Source: JBFWIW01 sp050253535
GTDB lineage: Bacteria > Bacillota > Clostridia > Oscillospirales > Oscillospiraceae
DNA: 64,000 bases
NCBI GenBank assembly: GCA_050253535.1
Contig: JBFWIW010000002.1
Span: 1 to 64,000, forward strand
Direction of reading: 5' to 3'
Shown: positions 62,598 through 64,000 of the stretch, one piece after another
How the letters are laid out: each line of letters starts with the position of its first letter
How positions within the stretch are numbered: position 1 is the first letter of the stretch
Position numbers and translations under genes: made by a program
Notes under the pieces: generated by a model
What the model saw: the letters and a program-made list of their open reading frames with translations, nothing else
What the model was told of the DNA's origin: nothing
Databases searched by the model: none

Positions 62598-62769
62598 AGT
62601 AAAGCCTGCCATTAAAGTCGTTAGGGCAGATAGCTTTGCGGATTAAGAATTCAAGTTTAAGCAAACGAAGATTGAGGCCGGAACGTATGCATGGCAGACG
62701 GTCGTGACGACAGAATTCTTTGTGGTGAGTCTATCACATTCTATATCAAATTGAATAACGAGGTGTGTT

Positions 62770-63480
62770 ATGATCGCCTGCGTAATAAACGGAGTCCTCA
62801 TCGCTGCGGGGAGCGCGATAGGACTTCTTTTCAGGACTAGAATAAAAGAACAGCTGTGCAGGACCCTTATCGCCGGCCTCTCAGTCTGTGTAGCAGTCAT
62901 AGGTGTTATCTATGCGGTAAAGACATCGAACAGCATAATTATTATAGTGAGCATAGTAGTTGGAACTATAATTGGGGAACTCATCGACATAGAGAAAAGG
63001 GTCGATGCTCTGGGAGAGCGGCTCAAGGCGTGGGTTGTGAAGAACAGGGAGGACGCCCATTTTACGAAGGGGTTTGTCACTTCGACGCTTCTATTCTGTG
63101 TCGGTTCTATGGCAATAGTCGGTTCCATCGAAGCGGGCATCAACCACAACTATTCCATCATAATATCAAAGAGCGTCATAGACGCCGTTATCTCCATTAC
63201 GTTTGCGGCCGCTATGGGGGTCGGCGTATGCTTTTCGGCGTTTTCCGTTGTAGCATATCAGGGGATACTAACGATCCTGGCAATTTTTCTGGGAAATTTT
63301 CTGCCCGCTCCGGTAATAAATGAAATTACTGCGGTTGGAGGGGTGCTCCTGATATGCGTTGCGATAAATATGCTGAACATACTTAAGGACGGGCACATAC
63401 GCGTAGCCAATATGCTGCCGGGCATGCTGGTGCCGGTTGCATACATACCAATAGCGAGTTGGCTCTCGGGCCTTTTTTAG
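62770..63480 (+). CDS. DUF554 family membrane protein
   Basis: A 236-residue protein with about seven membrane segments: GVLIAAGSAIGLLFR at the start, ELIDIEKRVDALGERLK in the first loop, then GFVTSTLLFCVGSMAIVGSI, which carries the family's most conserved residues. The family (YdfK/YqgA-like) is conserved in Firmicutes but has no proven function; transport is the common guess. ATG 62770 follows GAGGTGTGTT. The stop directly abuts the RNA candidate at 63480. Confidence 0.88.
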   Translation: MIACVINGVLIAAGSAIGLLFRTRIKEQLCRTLIAGLSVCVAVIGVIYAVKTSNSIIIIVSIVVGTIIGELIDIEKRVDALGERLKAWVVKNREDAHFTKGFVTSTLLFCVGSMAIVGSIEAGINHNYSIIISKSVIDAVISITFAAAMGVGVCFSAFSVVAYQGILTILAIFLGNFLPAPVINEITAVGGVLLICVAINMLNILKDGHIRVANMLPGMLVPVAYIPIASWLSGLF

Positions 63481-63750
63481 GTGAGGAGAGTCAAACACAG
63501 CCCGGTTGTCACCCAAGCGCCGATGGCTGCGTTATCCTCCTTGCATTACGGAAAGTAAGGCCTCGTCATCCGCCTTGTCCTCGACACGGATGGTTCACTA
63601 AAACTCTTTGACCTCTGGCCGAAAGGTAATTATATCCCGGAGGGCAGATAACGCAGGTGGGCTGGCATCCGACAAAGACGATAACGCGTTGGGACGCGGT
63701 TAGATTCGGGCAGAGGCGTACTGACTCCCCTCGCCCTTAGGTGAGGCGGA
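63480..63750 (+). ncRNA. Candidate large structured RNA of unknown or unconfirmed family
   Basis: About 260 nt without an ORF but with nested pairing. GGTGAGGAGAGTCA (63480-63493) pairs with TGACTCCCCTCGCC (63722-63735), 13 of 14 with one G-U. Inside, TGCGTTATC (63528-63536) pairs perfectly with GATAACGCA (63647-63655), enclosing CATCCG/CGGATG (63567-63592) and CCTCTGG/CCCGGAGG (63612-63643). A further stem-loop lies around 63675-63712. A terminator follows at 63753. It is not a tRNA, tmRNA, 6S or SRP RNA by the motifs I know. The raiA-motif RNA is one candidate, not verified. Where its transcription starts is unclear; it may be processed from the DUF554 transcript. Confidence 0.65.
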
Positions 63751-63752
63751 GC

Positions 63753-63786
63753 GACCGGCACGTTTTTCGGCTGCCGGGATTTTTTA
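63753..63786 (+). terminator. Terminator of the RNA candidate
   Basis: CCGGCA (63755-63760) pairs with TGCCGG (63772-63777), followed by GATTTTTT. Confidence 0.85.
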
Positions 63787-63943
63787 TGCCGCCTGCAGCG
63801 CCCACAAACGGCGGAAGCTAAAGCAGACGGCGCTTTTTGGTCAAAATGTTGCCGCACTGCCATTTTTGACAAAATCGTTAGCTAAAAGCGAAATTTAAAT
63901 TCGAAATTTAGTTAGGATTTTCACATAATTTACACATTTTATA

Positions 63944-63972
63944 TTGAAAAGTTTGACGCTTGGATATAAAAT
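63944..63972 (+). promoter_or_regulatory. Predicted promoter reading out of the window
   Basis: TTGAAA, 17-bp spacer, TAAAAT. The gene it serves is beyond 64000. The 63787-63943 stretch before it holds no gene I can support. Confidence 0.55.
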
Positions 63973-64000
63973 AATACAAGTCTGTTTTTAAGCATCAGGA

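Noticed and set aside
63480..63750. RNase P RNA, tmRNA, 6S or SRP RNA
   Set aside because: Their universally conserved blocks (for example the P4 region of RNase P, the GGAAG/AGCA loop of SRP, the alanyl acceptor of tmRNA) are absent.

Overview
The window looks like a chromosomal segment of a spore-forming Clostridia bacterium, probably from the Oscillospiraceae/Ruminococcaceae neighbourhood. The evidence is gene content and order. Sporulation genes ylbJ, yqfC, yqfD and ylmC/ymxH are present. The yqfD-phoH-ybeY-dgkA-era-yqzL-recO order and the mraZ-to-ftsZ division/cell-wall cluster are typical of Firmicutes. MurE carries the DNPR signature of meso-diaminopimelate-adding enzymes. Shine-Dalgarno sites are strong throughout (AGGAGG type), with several GTG/TTG starts.

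Region 1 (1 to about 13,080) is AT-richer and accessory in character. It starts with the 5' part of mutY, then a PAS-GAF-GGDEF gene broken by a frameshift, an aberrant cis-prenyltransferase (UppS-like), an unknown membrane-linked protein, a DapA/NanA-family lyase, a second diguanylate cyclase, small orphan proteins, a DUF2798 membrane protein, remnants of a PadR regulator and of an alpha/beta hydrolase, an AraC regulator divergent from an EamA exporter, and a methyltransferase. It ends at a tRNA-Leu(CAG) gene whose 3' end faces this region. No integrase is visible.

Region 2 (13,080 to about 30,000) is core: acetamidase/formamidase, flavin-reductase-like protein, hflX, a YigZ-family protein, dGTPase, dnaG-rpoD, a large DUF11-repeat protein without a signal peptide, mgtE with a long leader, ylmC/ymxH, rpsB-tsf, and a calcium/cation antiporter. 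Two diverged copies of a roughly 150-bp element with inverted ends sit just upstream of hflX and of the antiporter. In both cases the gene has no ordinary ATG start in the expected place.

Region 3 (30,000 to 46,200) holds ylbJ, yqfC, yqfD, phoH, ybeY, dgkA, era, a 35-codon yqzL, recO, mutS2, an HPr-like protein, uvrC, rsmD, coaD, a coiled-coil protein, and a divergent iclR/aldehyde dehydrogenase pair with a large palindrome between them. It links sporulation, ribosome/RNA maturation and DNA repair.

Region 4 (46,400 to 59,300) is the division and cell-wall cluster: mraZ, rsmH, ftsL-like, a PASTA-bearing class B penicillin-binding protein, murE, mraY, ftsW, murG, murA, ftsQ, ftsZ. murF, murD, murC and murB are not in the cluster. 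Three MraZ-box-like repeats sit between the promoter and mraZ.

Region 5 (59,300 to the end) has a YihY-family membrane protein, then a tetrahydrofolate riboswitch driving folT-folC, a DUF554 membrane protein, and a roughly 250-nt structured RNA candidate with its own terminator, followed by a promoter pointing out of the window. The RNA candidate is the least explained item in the window.
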